In this document: positions 27,621-40,200 of the stretch, piece after piece
Layout of the letters: the number at the start of each line of letters is the position of its first letter
How positions within the stretch are numbered: position 1 is the first letter of the stretch
Made by a program: the position numbers and the translations under genes
Notes under the pieces: generated by a model
What the model was told of the DNA's origin: nothing
Seen by the model: the letters and a program-made list of their open reading frames with translations, nothing else
Databases searched by the model: none
Source of the DNA: Prochilodus magdalenae
Lineage: Eukaryota > Chordata > Actinopteri > Characiformes > Prochilodontidae
Assembly (NCBI GenBank): GCA_024036415.1
Contig: JAMWET010002891.1
Coordinates: forward strand, 495,034-559,033
Direction of reading: 5' to 3'
DNA length: 64,000 nt

Positions 27621-28357
27621 ATGTGCATGTGGATGTCAAGGCGCAGTGCCCTTATACACACACACTACAGCTGAGCTCATATTGGCTTTTTAATAAGCAC
27701 GGCGGCCACCAGGGTAAGCGACTCGCTATTTGTCTTGTGCATGCCTTGAAATGTTTGTTGCTGACATTCGCCTGAATCAGGCTGCTGCGTAAAGGCGCGT
27801 GCGTGCGCGCGCGTTACATGATTTAAGACAAACTGCGACGCACTGATAGTAAGTGTTCTCTAGTGAGGGTGGGAACGTAAAGCTCGAGGGTGCTCTTACG
27901 TTTTCTGTGGTGTTTGAAGTTAATTGTAAGTAGCCCGTAATGCTGTCGCCAGTCTTTGGCTGACGGTTTTGTTCTATGGGGTAAAACTAGGTAATAGTTT
28001 ATCGTGGCTTTCCACCTAGCTGTAAACTGCTCCCGCCTTTAACATTCGATGGAGTCACTGTATGAGAAATCTGGGGGGAATCACTGATCTCACAACAGGT
28101 GTTAGAGGCGTGTGTGTTTGAGACAGTGTTGGAGGTGTGTGGTTGGTGTGTGTGTTGGCTGGCTGGTGCGCGCGTGCGCTCCCAGTAGCGCTCCTTTTAA
28201 ATGCCTTTAGAAAAGCAGTGCGCAGAACCACTACGAAGTAAATACTGTCCCACTCACAAGCTGTCTCTGGTGTTAGACGTCGGAAATGATGTTGAGATCA
28301 TTTAGAGAGAAAGAAGGAATTGATGTTATCAAGATGCCATTACATATGTTACGTATT

Positions 28358-28358
<1 letters not shown>
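27621..28358. other. sp9 upstream flank, no gene
   Basis: Upstream of the sp9 promoter. It includes an alternating (gc/gt) tract near 27,797-27,814 (gcgcgtgcgtgcgcgcgcg) and GT-rich text at 28,110-28,175. Nothing else recognised. Confidence 0.5.

Positions 28359-28391
<33 letters not shown>
28359..28391. repeat. (CA)n(TA)n microsatellite
   Basis: About 11 CA units followed by about 6 TA units. The next 150 bp is very AT-rich (att/tta trinucleotides to about 28,550). Confidence 0.9.
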
Positions 28392-28619
28392 GTTTAAATT
28401 AACCTTTATTTCATTTTTTCATTTTTTATGAGGTTTATGATAGTAATTATTGTTGTTATTATTATTATATTATTACATTATTATTTGTATTATTATAATA
28501 TTTTATTATTACTATTATTTTTTAAAACATCTTTTTTTTTATTATTAATATTAAGATCAGCGCATTACACCAATATGTTCTTCTGCTTGTTAAAACATTT
28601 AAGGGTAATGGCATAATTT

Positions 28620-28965
28620 AACAATGGCGTGCTTTGGAGTGAATCATCATCCCTTTAAAAGTTAAAGCAATTTTCTTGAAAATGGCCTCGCCGAAAGCTG
28701 TGCATTACAGTATTCAAAATTGCCAAATAATGCTCCATTATAGAGGCTGAACGGTGCCAGGCAGCCCGGGCGCAATTTGCTCCAAAGCGCTGCGCTTTAA
28801 ATCCCTCCTATGGAGAGGGGAATCTAAAACAATTTATTCAAATCCGCATGGTGGAGCCTGCAAAATCGCTTCATTTCTGCAATCACTGTAAATTGACAGG
28901 GAAACAATTAACACTATTAAATATCCGTTAGGCATAAACACATTTGAGTGAGCTGACTGAGAGCA
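28620..28965. promoter_or_regulatory. Candidate conserved non-coding element 5' of sp9
   Basis: Unique, balanced-composition block between two simple repeats. Multiple homeodomain-like and POU-like cores are visible (caaataatgctccattatag, caatttattcaaatccgcat, gggaaacaattaacac). It lies about 1.4 kb upstream of sp9. Enhancer status is inferred from texture and position only. Confidence 0.3.
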
Positions 28966-29230
28966 GTGTGCAACTCTCTCACTCTCACTCCCTCCCTCTC
29001 TCTGCCTCTCCATGTTACACTTGTTCGCGTCCTCTTAATTAATTGTGGTGCCAAATCTTATGAATACAAATTTCTTGAACGAATGTGCTCCGAATTTTGG
29101 GGGATTTTTTTGTGTTCTTCAGCTATTAGATTTAGTCTCGCCGGATTCTGAACAGACTGTTTACTGGCATGTTTTGACTGTATTTGATCAGAGAAGATCA
29201 GCAGAGGGTCGTAGTGGTCTGATCTGATGC

Positions 29231-29332
<102 letters not shown>

Positions 29333-29539
29333 GATAATTGACACATTTACAGAATAAGCGTACTGGTCAAAAACGTGAAATGATGAAATCCATCCAACAA
29401 TATAAATATTCAATTAATATTCAATTATTTATTTTATTCGATTCATTCAGGCTGTAAAATATTCCAGAAATATCAGGACTTTATTAATCCGTACGTTTAC
29501 ACTATTTCAATACATTTCTAAAAAACATTTCCTGATGCA

Positions 29540-30130
29540 AACAGTAGTAAGTATAAATCCGGCTGGCCTACCTGGCGAGCAGTTGTCTATGGCAATTAGA
29601 AACCTATTACAAGTCATTAGACTGATCAATGTACCTTAAACAATGCGAATGATTTATTTGCCAGGAACAATAAAAAGACCCCGCTCTGCATCTATTGTGG
29701 TGAATCTGAGTGACGGTCCACATCCATCACGCCTTTAAGCAGCTAAAGATAAATGATTAATCCGCACCTATTCGTTAAAGTGGCCTCCTACAAAAGGTCC
29801 CGCGCCCGCCTCAAATCTGGCCCATTTCAGCTGCCCTTCCTGCGCGGGTGAAGCCGCAGGATGCGGGTTTACATTGGGGCCTTTTTTGTTGTTTGTGGTC
29901 TGGGATTAATTTGCCCCCACCCTTAAGAGGAAAAGCGCCTTTGTGGATAATTAACTAAGCTGTCTAAACCACAGGTCCTCTGACCGAGCACCTCAAATCA
30001 GACCGCTGCCTGTTTCTAGCACATCTTCCAAAGCGGCAATATCGCATTTCTCATAAAGCTTATTTCTCACTGCTCTGTTCTGAGCGCATTAAAGGCCACC
30101 GTTAATGCAATTATAAGGCAAACAGTAAAT
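29540..30130. promoter_or_regulatory. Candidate conserved non-coding cluster 5' of sp9
   Basis: About 590 bp of unique sequence, the most enhancer-like block in the window. It has repeated ATTA/TAAT cores (ggcaattagaaacc, taaatgattaatccgc, ctgggattaatttgcccc, gtggataattaactaagc, gttaatgcaattataagg), Runx/Tcf-like text (aaccacaggtc), and GC-rich interludes. Family knowledge places Dlx-responsive enhancers around Sp9. Conservation is not tested. Confidence 0.35.
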
Positions 30131-30201
30131 CAATGAAGTGTTCATGCGCCCGCTCCTTTTGGAGTCAATGGCAAAGGGAAAAAGAGCCTGTGTGTGTGAG
30201 T

Positions 30202-30238
30202 ATCGCGCGCGCGCGTGTGTGTGTGTGTGTGTGTGTGG
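30202..30238. repeat. (GC)n(GT)n alternating tract
   Basis: About 37 bp of uninterrupted alternating purine-pyrimidine (cgcgcgcgcgcgtgtg...), a sequence type that can form Z-DNA. Confidence 0.85.
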
Positions 30239-32754
30239 GCTCACCATGACTGGAAACGCTTGATTGGGATGAGGGTGCGTTTCGTCATCCATGCGCAGGA
30301 GATCAGAAGTGGGGAGATGTGGGAAATGTTTAGTGTTCATAAACAACAGACTAATAAACTGTCACATCATCTTCTTTGCCAGCGTGCAAACGAGGGGAGG
30401 ATAAAACCTTCGAGCTAATTTGCAGTTTCTGCAAACCCAGTGCAACATGAATTCGCCTCATTTCTATCTGAATTCAACAGCATCTTATTTTTTAAACGAT
30501 GTTTAGAATGAACGGGGTTTGGATGGAAACAAATACTCAGCAGTCGTCTGAGGACCTGATACAATCAGAAATAATATTAGCATTTTGCATGAATTTATTT
30601 TCATTTCAGCCAGTTTCAGTTTGAATGCGTCGACGAATCGAGAAAACTGTCGCAAACAAGCAATAACTGGTAGTAAAGGTAAATACGCTTGGCTGAATAT
30701 TCGGCTGCGAATCACCTAAAGGGACCGGCTGACCACCGTGACATTCACATGGACGAGGTTTCATCCGATTTATGAGCTATGTCATTAGTTCACCGGTCCA
30801 GCCTGGGACGTCATCCTGCTGTTACGGACTCCATACTTTTGCCCGGGACAGTTTTTTAAAGAAGTGGGGAGGGGAAGGGGTAGCTCGCGGGATGCTCTTC
30901 AGCACTCAGGACTGTGTAGTACAAGTTGCTTAATTCAGTGCAGTAAATTCTCCATGCTTACTCGTTCCCCAGAGAATGGCTCAGCATGTGGGTCATTTTT
31001 GTGTGTGTGTGTTGTTAACGTGTCCAAAGAATAATGGCTGTTATTTTCTCTCGTGCTGAACGTACGGTTCACAATGAAAGCAAAGGGAAGCTATATGCTA
31101 ATTATTACATGCACGCTAATTTATAATTTGCATAAGACTTTCATAAAAGCCCTGTCGGCGCAGTAAGCTCCTGCAAAATTTACCCAAACCCACCTTATAG
31201 CGAAGATCATCTCGACTGCTAGAGTAGAGGAATAAGACGCTTCTCTGTATTGTGATGCTGTTGGGAACCTCAGCCCAGGATGCTTTTTGGTCATAACAAG
31301 AACAGTGATGGGCCTCAATAAATATGGTGGAATAACTGGTTATTAGTGTAACTATTAATTTGTGCAGAACACAGGAAAGTGAGGTGTCCGGTCTTTATTT
31401 AGGCAGGTATTGTTCAGATGTCAGGGTAGTATACGTTTAAATATAGGCCTAATAATCAATTAGGTTCATGGAACCGGTGTCAGATAAACACACACGTCAA
31501 CAGGTGTCTGGTGTTAAAGAAATCCTTTGGTTTACTGCACTGCAGCAGCTCCTGCGCTACACGATGCTGCCCTTGTCTGTAATTTTTGCCTGAGAGTGAT
31601 GGGTGGGAGTTGTGGACACTGGTGACAGTCCACTTGTGATAATCTCTGCTTTATCTGTTAGAAATGGAGCTGCCCAATAGGGATTTGGCTGAGCTGCTCT
31701 CTCTCTCTCTCTCTGTGGCTGGAGTTCGTGAATGGGTGGCAAAGAGAAAGAACCTGCAATTACTAGGAAAATCAACTTGATATGGTTTCATAAACTATAA
31801 TGCAAGCCATGTATTTACTGCAGTTGTGTACAATGTTGGCTACTGTATCTTCCAGTAAACAGTTGCCTAGCATAATGGACACCTTATGGTTTTGTATTTG
31901 AATGTGTAGCAAGCCAAGAGGGCTTTTTTCCTTCCACCAAACCACACATACACAACCACTGCCCTGATTTGTGTTTACAAGGAGAGTTTATTAGCTTGCA
32001 TTCTCCAGCCGAAATCAGCAATGGTCTAGTCATCCTCACTCTCAAAACAGTTCAAAAGGTATGATAAGTTTTTAATCATCCTATTTGTATCCTGCTTCTA
32101 AAGTGTTTCCTGCAGCATCTCTAAGGACACTTTGAAAGTGCCCTTGAATATTTTTTTTGAGTGAGAGACACAATAATCCCTCAATAGTTCAAAAAAAAGA
32201 AAAACTCAACTCAACCACCATCTCATCAATCCACAGCAATTTTATCCCTGTTGGTTTTGAGTTTCTACCAGCCAATCATTTAAATCCCAAGCAGCAGGTG
32301 AGGTAGAGACGGAAAGCCCTGGGCTGCTCTCAACTGCCGTCCCATTACTGCACTCATATTCCTGCCTTACAGAGTGAAGGACTCTTCAGCTCCTTTCACA
32401 AAGCTGCAGACATCTCTCGTTGAGCTCACCATGGGGTTGCGTTCTCTAAGATCCACTCTGTCTTCCTAAATCTGCCACAATAGCAATTTGCTTCTGCACC
32501 CCGACTGCAATTGATCTATTATAGGATTGTCTGACCCTGTTATTGGACTTGATGTTCCAACACAAATGTGTTTTTGTATTTTTCTGAGGATCAGAGTAAA
32601 AGGGCTAATTGTGGATTGTCTTTCTGGAAAAGGAACATAGCGTCAAAATGTTCGGTAATGTCTGCAAGGTTTCTGCACCAAATATCGGAATCAGTGGTGC
32701 GTTGGAAGACAGTCACAGGTTATGTCAGCTTGTGTGCTGTGTCTTTATTTTCAG
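30239..32754. other. Gene-free flank left of ola1 relic
   Basis: No gene found. A few unique blocks (30,700-30,850; 31,080-31,330; 32,220-32,480) have the mixed-composition look of non-coding regulatory DNA. A short CT run lies at about 31,700-31,713. No other exon of ola1 could be seen by eye. Confidence 0.4.
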
Positions 32755-32890
32755 GAAGTCAGCCTTTTCTCTGCCTGAACAGCGAGCTGCATCTGAACGC
32801 TTCCCCTTCTGCACCACTGACCCTGATGAAAGCAACGTTCCCTCCCCGCCAGCGCTGCAATTTCCCCCATACAAAACACAGACCTGCAAG
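32755..32890 (+). pseudogene. ola1: Relic exon of ola1 (Obg-like ATPase 1)
   Basis: A 136-bp block with exon-like borders: acceptor ttttcag at its left and AAG|GTATGG at its right. Frame one reads KSAFS...QRAASERFPFCTTDPDESNVP. This aligns with the OLA1 segment running from the Lys-Ser of the P-loop through the conserved FPFCTIDPNESRVP motif. After that the match continues in another frame (PPRQRCNFPHTKHRPAR), aligning with the family's PDERFDF...YHKPAS. There is thus at least one frameshift, plus a short internal deletion before the FPF motif, and no neighbouring ola1 exon is visible. Strand and position (upstream of sp9, transcribed away from it) match OLA1 in the vertebrate order OLA1-SP9-CIR1. 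Most likely a decayed gene; a divergent exonic enhancer is possible. Confidence 0.7.
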
Positions 32891-32948
32891 GTATGGGTAC
32901 CGTCTGTGCTTCTGTCAGTCTGTCTGTCTGTCTGTCTGCCTCAACATC

Positions 32949-32952
32949 GGGG

Positions 32953-33004
<52 letters not shown>

Positions 33005-33043
33005 CGGGGGGGGAGAGGGGGGGGGGGGGGGGGGGGGGGGGGG
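32949..33043 (+). repeat. 95-bp near-pure poly-G tract
   Basis: A G run with only four interruptions (A at 32,955, C at 33,005, A at 33,014 and 33,016), preceded by a (TCTG)n stretch at 32,913-32,938. It could form stacked G-quadruplexes. The length is suspect for an assembly because such runs sequence poorly. Confidence 0.9.
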
Positions 33044-33179
33044 AATGATATATTAGTCACAACTCTGAGATTCCCTCCGAGTTTGGTATGTTCATTTGGG
33101 TTTGCATCTTTTTCTTAAAATGGGGACTGAGAAATAGCAGAATGCATTTTCAGTAAGCTTTAAAACATGCAGTATCATA

Positions 33180-33850
33180 TAAAATCAGAGACCACCCTTC
33201 CAAACGGCCTGCTTATAATCTTTCAGAAGGTATATCCTAGGGGATTAGATATTAGATGTAAGATTTAAGATAAATTACTTTGACACAAGAAGAGAAAAGT
33301 CAAAGGAATATATGGAAAAGGCTGTGTTATGAAAGATTACAAGGCCTGACTGTCACCATAAAGCATAAATCTTTTCAGGGGCAAGACAAAATCAAACAGC
33401 GAATCAGAAATAAAAACGTCCACAGGTGTTTCTGTGCATCCTTCCATTGTGAGAAGACAACTTAGTGCTAAAAGTCTGAAAAGACGTGTAGCTGTCAAGA
33501 AGTCCCATCTGAGAAAAGAAAACAGACAAATAAGTTTTTTTGTGAGATTTGTGAATCCAACAAAGAAGCTGCTGTTGTTATCAGAGCAATGGACTGACCA
33601 CCCCCAAGTTCAGACCTCAGCATCACTGAATTTGTTTGGGATTACTGAGACTGTGCTAAGCAAAAAATGCAACCAACTTCTAAGACACTTTGGAAGTGTG
33701 GAAGAACATCCCTGCAGATTCCCAAGTCTCCTAAAAACAATAGAAGCAAAAGAATGCAAAAAGAGGTTTCTGTGTAACTCTCTGTCAAATATGTTTTTCT
33801 GATGCTGAAAACTGAATAGTTTGCACTTAATGGCCATTAACAACCGTGGA
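33180..33850 (+). mobile_element. Degenerate Tc1-like transposon
   Basis: Broken frames carry recognisable fragments of a Tc1-family transposase. RRVAVKKSHLRKENRQ at about 33,480-33,530 matches the usual 'VAVKKPLLRKEN' region. Then come WTDHPQVQTSASLNLFG (cf. DLNPIE..W catalytic area) and ECKKRF near the C-terminus. Several frameshifts and loss of the catalytic DxE context show it is dead. Exact termini were not resolved. Confidence 0.65.
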
Positions 33851-36800
33851 ACATAAGCAAATGAAAGGGTGATCTCTCACTTAGTAGCACACAGCACTAT
33901 GCTGTAGAGCTACTCTTGCTGTAAGGTGTAGAAATAGAAATTCTACAATTCTAGAATGTACACTGACTTTGTTAAATGGTTTAAGTGGACGCGCATGTTC
34001 ATCATCCGGTGAAAGCTGTAGGATGTTGTAAGGTGTAGGATTGCTCTACCCTTTAGAATGAAGTGACATAACCCACGTGTTAGCCTCTACATGTTTTGTG
34101 ACTATGTTCTCATTTTGCCAGAAGGTTGCGTACAGTATGTGTAATCTATATGTCTGAGTTCATGTTAAAGGGTGTGAGAGCTATGTAAAGGCTTTCAGTC
34201 ACGCTACAGTTTTGTGCCTAATGCTGAGTCATGCTGATGAACATCTGTCTGGTCTGGTTGGGATGAGACTGTACCTGTTCTACACTCACACCTACACTTG
34301 AGTGTACCATGAGCCACTCTCAGTTTTATAGTTTCCCTCATTTTCAGCATGACTCATTAGGGCTCTTCACAAAACTGCTGGTAAATGCAGTTCTCAGTCC
34401 TTTCACCAAGAGCCTGCTGTTTGTCGGGTTGCAAATTTGGATTCTAGTTAATTACATTATTTAGTGCTTTTCAGATGTTTTATATGTAGGTGTCCCATAT
34501 AGGATTCTCTACAGCATTAATATCTCAAATAAAACATTAAAATGTTTTCAGAGATCCTGGTCTGTTCTCAGATGAAGCAGATGATGAACAAAGTGACTTG
34601 AAAAGATCAATATCTTTGAGAGGTAACCGTTTCAGTTCGAATGCTGAGAATGAAAACCATTGTTTAGCTGCCGATAAAGTGATCTAAGGATACAATTTTA
34701 CATGGCTTGTGCTTGATATGCTCCTAACTGCATTTCTTTATCTTCATTAAGAGACTGACATTTGCAACAACTTAAAGACAAACAATTTGTCTCAGGCTTA
34801 TTATGGCGACTAACTACAAACTGTCATTTGGCATCGGCAAAACAGCCCTCGGCAAAGCAGAATGCTTATCACATGTCATCTCTGCATGGCAGCGCAGAAA
34901 TTACGTGTAGCTCTCGCTCCACTCCCAGCTCCTTTGTGCTCTCGACATCGTCTTTGTCTTACACAATTAAGGTGTTACACGGTAGAATAATTTAAATTGC
35001 CAGCTCTAAAATGGAGACAGAGGCCCTTTTTAAAAATAGCAGAATTTGTTTACTGATTGTATGCGGCTATTGACTTTCCCATTATATGAGAAGAGCTCTG
35101 ATTAGTGGCTGTGCGATGTTTAGACAGAGAGGCAGAGCGGACAGGGTTACAATACAGAGCATTTACTCTTATTGTTCTCTGGGCCTCTCTGCTCCAGATT
35201 ACTGCTGGACACAGTAATGAGGGTGTCAGTGCAGGTCCAAGGCCATTTTCCAGTAGTTACCGAGTGGCCCCCATGTGACAGACAGCGTCTGGGGCTCTGG
35301 AAGGCCCCTCAGACTTGGAGCATGTTCTCAACCTGTGGGTTTGATTTCCAGTTGTTGCCTGTGTGATTGGAAGGTTATTTTCTTCTTGGTTTCCACTGGC
35401 TTCAGGTGAAGGCTGCTCCGGTACTGTTTGTAATATAGACCTGATTCAGGAAGGAATTGTTTTTGCCAGAATAATGCACAGGCACTGGAAGTGGATGACA
35501 CAGGCATGCGGGTTCACTGTCCAAACTGGCGAAAGAAATCGCTTCAAGGATGTTCTCCATTTTTTGCATTTGATTTGTGCTGTGTGGAACCAAGGAGAAA
35601 ATAATTACTGCTGGTCCATGTTCTTCATCATCGTACTGTTAGCCGAGGGTATATTTAACTAAAACCAGCTCCGTTCATTCCGTCTGTCGTAAACACGGCT
35701 TGTGTATAGTGGTGGAAAACCAGAGCATAAAACAGATACTTTTCTTTTATGAATTTACAGCTCTCTGTTTTGACCTACCATTGTTTTCCCAAAGCAGATT
35801 TCCTTTGAGAATAAGTGGTTGCCCCACCACTTAACCATTAACAATTTCAGCCTTTGTTTTGTAATTATAGAAATGTTTTATCCGGTGTCAGATGGTACAT
35901 GTTTCAGCATCCAGGGCACTTCTTTTATATTGTCTGATTACATGGTAGTGAGAACACGCTTTTTCTTGCTTCAGATGTTTGCCAAAATGTGAGGAGTGTG
36001 TTACAAAGAACTAGAATATGACTTATAACTCAGCCCCACTCGTGTGAATGGGGTTTGTTAGCACTTGAATTCATGCCAGAGCGCCTAACAAGAAGGTGAG
36101 AGGGGATTTGTATTTGCTGGTATGTGAAACCAATGTCACATGAACCAGAAAACCCTTCCTTATTGATTTTGAGCTCTGCGTATATTCCCAGCATGAAAGA
36201 TAGGGTTTAGGCTGTATCACTCTGAGAGTGTTTATCAGAGCACTGAGAGAGTGCAGGGCATAATAAAAAAGTGGAAATCTTACACAATCTTTCCTATTTA
36301 TATGTAATACTGTTATATATAGGCTAAACTAGAGTTAACTGAACTTTACTACACTTTACTAGAATTATGACCTGCTAATACTGCTAAAACCTAGGCTAGC
36401 CAGTGAAAACAGACCAAAAACAGTTTCTGAATGAAATTCTGGCCTGTTTAATTTATGTTTATCTCTCTCTTCCTCCTGAGAACTTTTATCCATCAGTTTC
36501 ATATTAGTGTGATTAGACGCTTTAACAGATTGTAGGCCAAGTTGTACAGCACTACTGGCATTGCACTGGTGTGTACATGAAGTACTTTAACCTATACATA
36601 TATATACGTATATATGTATATGGCCTATATACAGGATATTTATGTTTTCAGTGCATTATGTATACTGATATTGCTTTGTGTTGAGCTACTTAGTTATTGG
36701 AAAAAGTCATCAAATTATTGTAATGCATTACTTTGTATAGTATTACCCCTAAAAGTGTCAATATTTCTTCATCTGGTGGTTCTGTGGCTGCATCCACAGC

Positions 36801-37157
36801 AGCGTTCAACAGCGTGATTGAAGCCAGACAACAGTTTGCTGTTTGAAGTACGAGCTCCAGTTGCTCAACATCTTTTAGCTCTGTGGGTGGATTTTATTTA
36901 TTCTATATATTTTTCATCCAATGATTTCTGTGTAATATTTGCGTAAACAGAGTATTTATTTTCAGCCCATGCTTCCAAAAACAGTTAGAGGCCACAGTGA
37001 AAGCCGATGCAGCACACTAGATGTTATAATGGAAGAGGAAAGTTCCCTTCATAAATGCTCACATTGGCAAGTCAGTTACTAGAGAGTGTGTGTATTAATG
37101 CGGGAGGATGGACAGGGGGAAAAAAGGAGAAAGGCTTATCTCTCCCCATGCATGATT
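33851..37157. other. Gene-free region with regulatory-looking blocks
   Basis: No gene recognised. The stretch 34,640-35,160 is unique and has enhancer-like texture (ggcttattatggcgactaac, acacaattaaggtgtt, taatttaaattgccagc). The remainder is ordinary AT-rich intergenic DNA. Confidence 0.4.
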
Positions 37158-37206
37158 TTCTATTCTATTCTATTCTATTCTATTCTATTCTATTCTATTC
37201 TATTCC
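37158..37206. repeat. (TATTC)n pentanucleotide microsatellite
   Basis: About nine perfect TATTC units. Confidence 0.95.
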
Positions 37207-40200
37207 AGTAAGAGATTTTTACAAGTGCCCCTAGTCACATAGACCATTTCCTCTGTGGTTTTTCTTGCAGCGGTGAGGAATGTAGTTTTGCCCCATTCCA
37301 TGCCCTGTCCCCAGCTCTCAGTGAAGAAACCCTCTCCTCTATTCCCGGCTGCCACAGTCTGGTACACATTTACAGCTTCTTTTCATCCTGACCTGTTATT
37401 CTTGCTCAATATCTGCAGCAGCCAAAACGCCACAGCGTAGCACATTTTCGCATGGCCTGGATGTGGCTGATCAATTGAACCACTGCTGTTATGCTTGGCT
37501 CCTCCAACCCTCCTTTTCACTAATCGTTAGTGACACCAGCACCTGTGTGTGTGGCTATTCAGAGCAAGAAGCATGTGGAATGGTCTCTGTGGAATAGCTG
37601 ATCCTGACGGAGAAAGGTCGTTATTTTACAGAGCCTTATCCTTGATAAAGCTGCAGAAATAATGTTGGACAATCAGGGAAATCCTCCTGTGTGTACCCAT
37701 AGCAGGGAGGGTGGAAATAAAAACAACATGCACTATGGAGTTGCTTTGCTGTGATTGGTTGGGGGTATAACCACAAAGTCTTGAATTACAGTGGCTGGCA
37801 CCTCTAAGCTGTAGGAGGCTCGCTGAATTTCATATTTCATATAGTGTGCTCAGGGATTTTTCCCTCTGTTGTGGTTATAGTAATGTAATGATACATTTTT
37901 GTACCCCTGGCATGATAACAATCTGAATTTTTTCCATAGCTTACAACAACAATGCTGGGGTTGCCCGTTTATTGTGTGAAGACTCTGTTTTTCTGTCAGT
38001 AGTGTGATTCCCCCCCACCCCATTCCATCCGTGGTTTAAAATGAAGGTTAACAAGTGCAGTCTGTTGCTGTGTGATGTAAAGTGTTGTCAAGCTGTAATC
38101 CCAGCTTTCACTTTAGTCTCATTGAGTGCTCATCATCTTGACTACCTAAGTGAATTGTCACTTGGCTTCACTCTGAAACACTGTTCAGCACTTCAAGGCA
38201 GCAGTGGCTGTAGGGAGAGTCGTGCATTGCAAAATGACGTCAAGCAATATGTCAAATCCTAATATGAGTTTGTGGTTTTTACTATCTAGAAATACTGTTC
38301 AGTGAAAATAAGGATATTCCATTAATACCTGCTAAGGGGGCCAGAATATATAAGTTGAAAGAGAACCAATAAGACTACTGTTATCAGATGTACTCTGTAG
38401 TATATATGTATATTGCTATGGGTTTTGAAGAGAACTGTGTTAGCTGGGAAACAGAGGCCTTGGGCAGTGGGTTAGATGTACAACCACATCAAAATCTGCA
38501 CAATTTGCAGTACACAATGATGCATTTATACTCTCTGCAGTCATAATGAGAAATGCGATTATAGTCACTGAGCAAATCTACTGTATTTTGAGATCAATTT
38601 GCAGACAGACACAAAGAGAAGAGGGGGTCTAAATCCAGGGCTGCGTGTTTGTGGTGTGTGTTGAGACATTGTCAGCATTTAAAATGAGCATTTTGATTTG
38701 TCTCCGATTGAGGAGCCTCTGTCTGCCTCCACTTGTCCTGGGTGATTAGACTAAAACGTTGGCTCGTCTTGACTGGAGATCGCAGCAGCTCCACATAACG
38801 CTCCTTGATTGAAGGTCGAAATATTTTGAATTCTAATGGAGACTGGCTAGTTGAATTGCCTGAAATAGACTGTAGAATTTCAGCACTTCCTCCCCCTCAC
38901 CCACATCACCCCCCTCCCTTCCCCTCTGTGGCTGCTGTGAAAAGAACGGTTGGGAATGGCTGTGCCTGATGATCATAGAATTACTGGATGGTGATTCTAA
39001 ACCCCTCAAAGAGGAGTTGCTATGGAGATCTCGTTCCAAACTGTGAAATGATTCCTCCTCTGAAAGGCTGGGGAGAAGAGGGCTGAACACATCATTGTTC
39101 AGGTGGTGGTTGGTTAGGAAATTGCCGGTGCCTGAGCAATCAGTGCTGCTGCTGTAGTTAAGGATCTAAAACGGTTTGTTCTCTGAATGATGTGGGGCAA
39201 CAGTGATGTGCATATGATGGTTCCTTTCAATCAGGCTCCACTCAGACTCACCGGGCCGGGAGAAATGACAGAAAGAGTGGGCTCGAATGAAAGAGGAACG
39301 AAAACCCTTATTGTCTCTCAAAGCTAATGAAATCTGGGCCTGTCCTGATCCATCTATTCTTCGCCTGCATAAATCTTGAAGCTAGTTTGAAAGGTTATGT
39401 TCCCTATCAGGTGAAGTCTCTCAACACGTTACCAATTCCCAGTGTGTTTCCCTCCTTTTAATATTATGCTAATTAAGGACTTTAGAAAAAAAATGACCCT
39501 GGTTATCTTTGTCAGTTATATATGACAGTTGTATATGTCAGTCAGAAATAGATCTAATGTTTTGCATTACTGAAGGTTATTGATTACCATCAGATTGGTT
39601 CATATGCAAACTACAAAAACCAATTGATTCTATGTAAATGTCAGTAGGTTTAAAGTTACACAACATGGATCCGTCTTGTTTACAACATCTGTCAAGTACC
39701 TGTGTAACTGCAGTTTATATATAGCCAGGCCACAGTATTATATTAGAGTGTTATTAGATTATTTTCCTGTTCTGAAGACAGAGGTAAAAGACTTCTTTTG
39801 ACAGACTCATAAAGTAGCTTTTATGGCTCTGAATACCAGAGCAATTGCAGCAGTGTATTTGTGTAGAACCTCTTAAAAGCGAGCCAAGGAATGCAAGTGA
39901 GCTAGATGTTCTCTTCCCTTTTTACGTGTGAATACTTGCAAAGGAAGTCAACTGCCACTGAGCACTGTAATTTGAGTGAATGATGTCGATCACATGATCT
40001 TCTAGCCATCATCAACTGAAACACACTGCAGGAACCTTATCTGCATCAGTCCTAAATGTGCCGTTTAAATTTTTAAGATAACGCTAACATTTTAGAACTC
40101 TTACAATCATGTACCACATTTGAAATATGCCACAAATAATAAATATGAAGAGGAGATTTGAAGATTTTCCATTTTTCAACATTGTGTTAAGCTTCACTTA

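Noticed and set aside
32568..33118. Plus-strand ORFs of 162 and 169 codons containing poly-Gly
   Set aside because: The C-terminal glycines are the poly-G tract. The only meaningful part is the ola1-like exon, reported separately as a relic.
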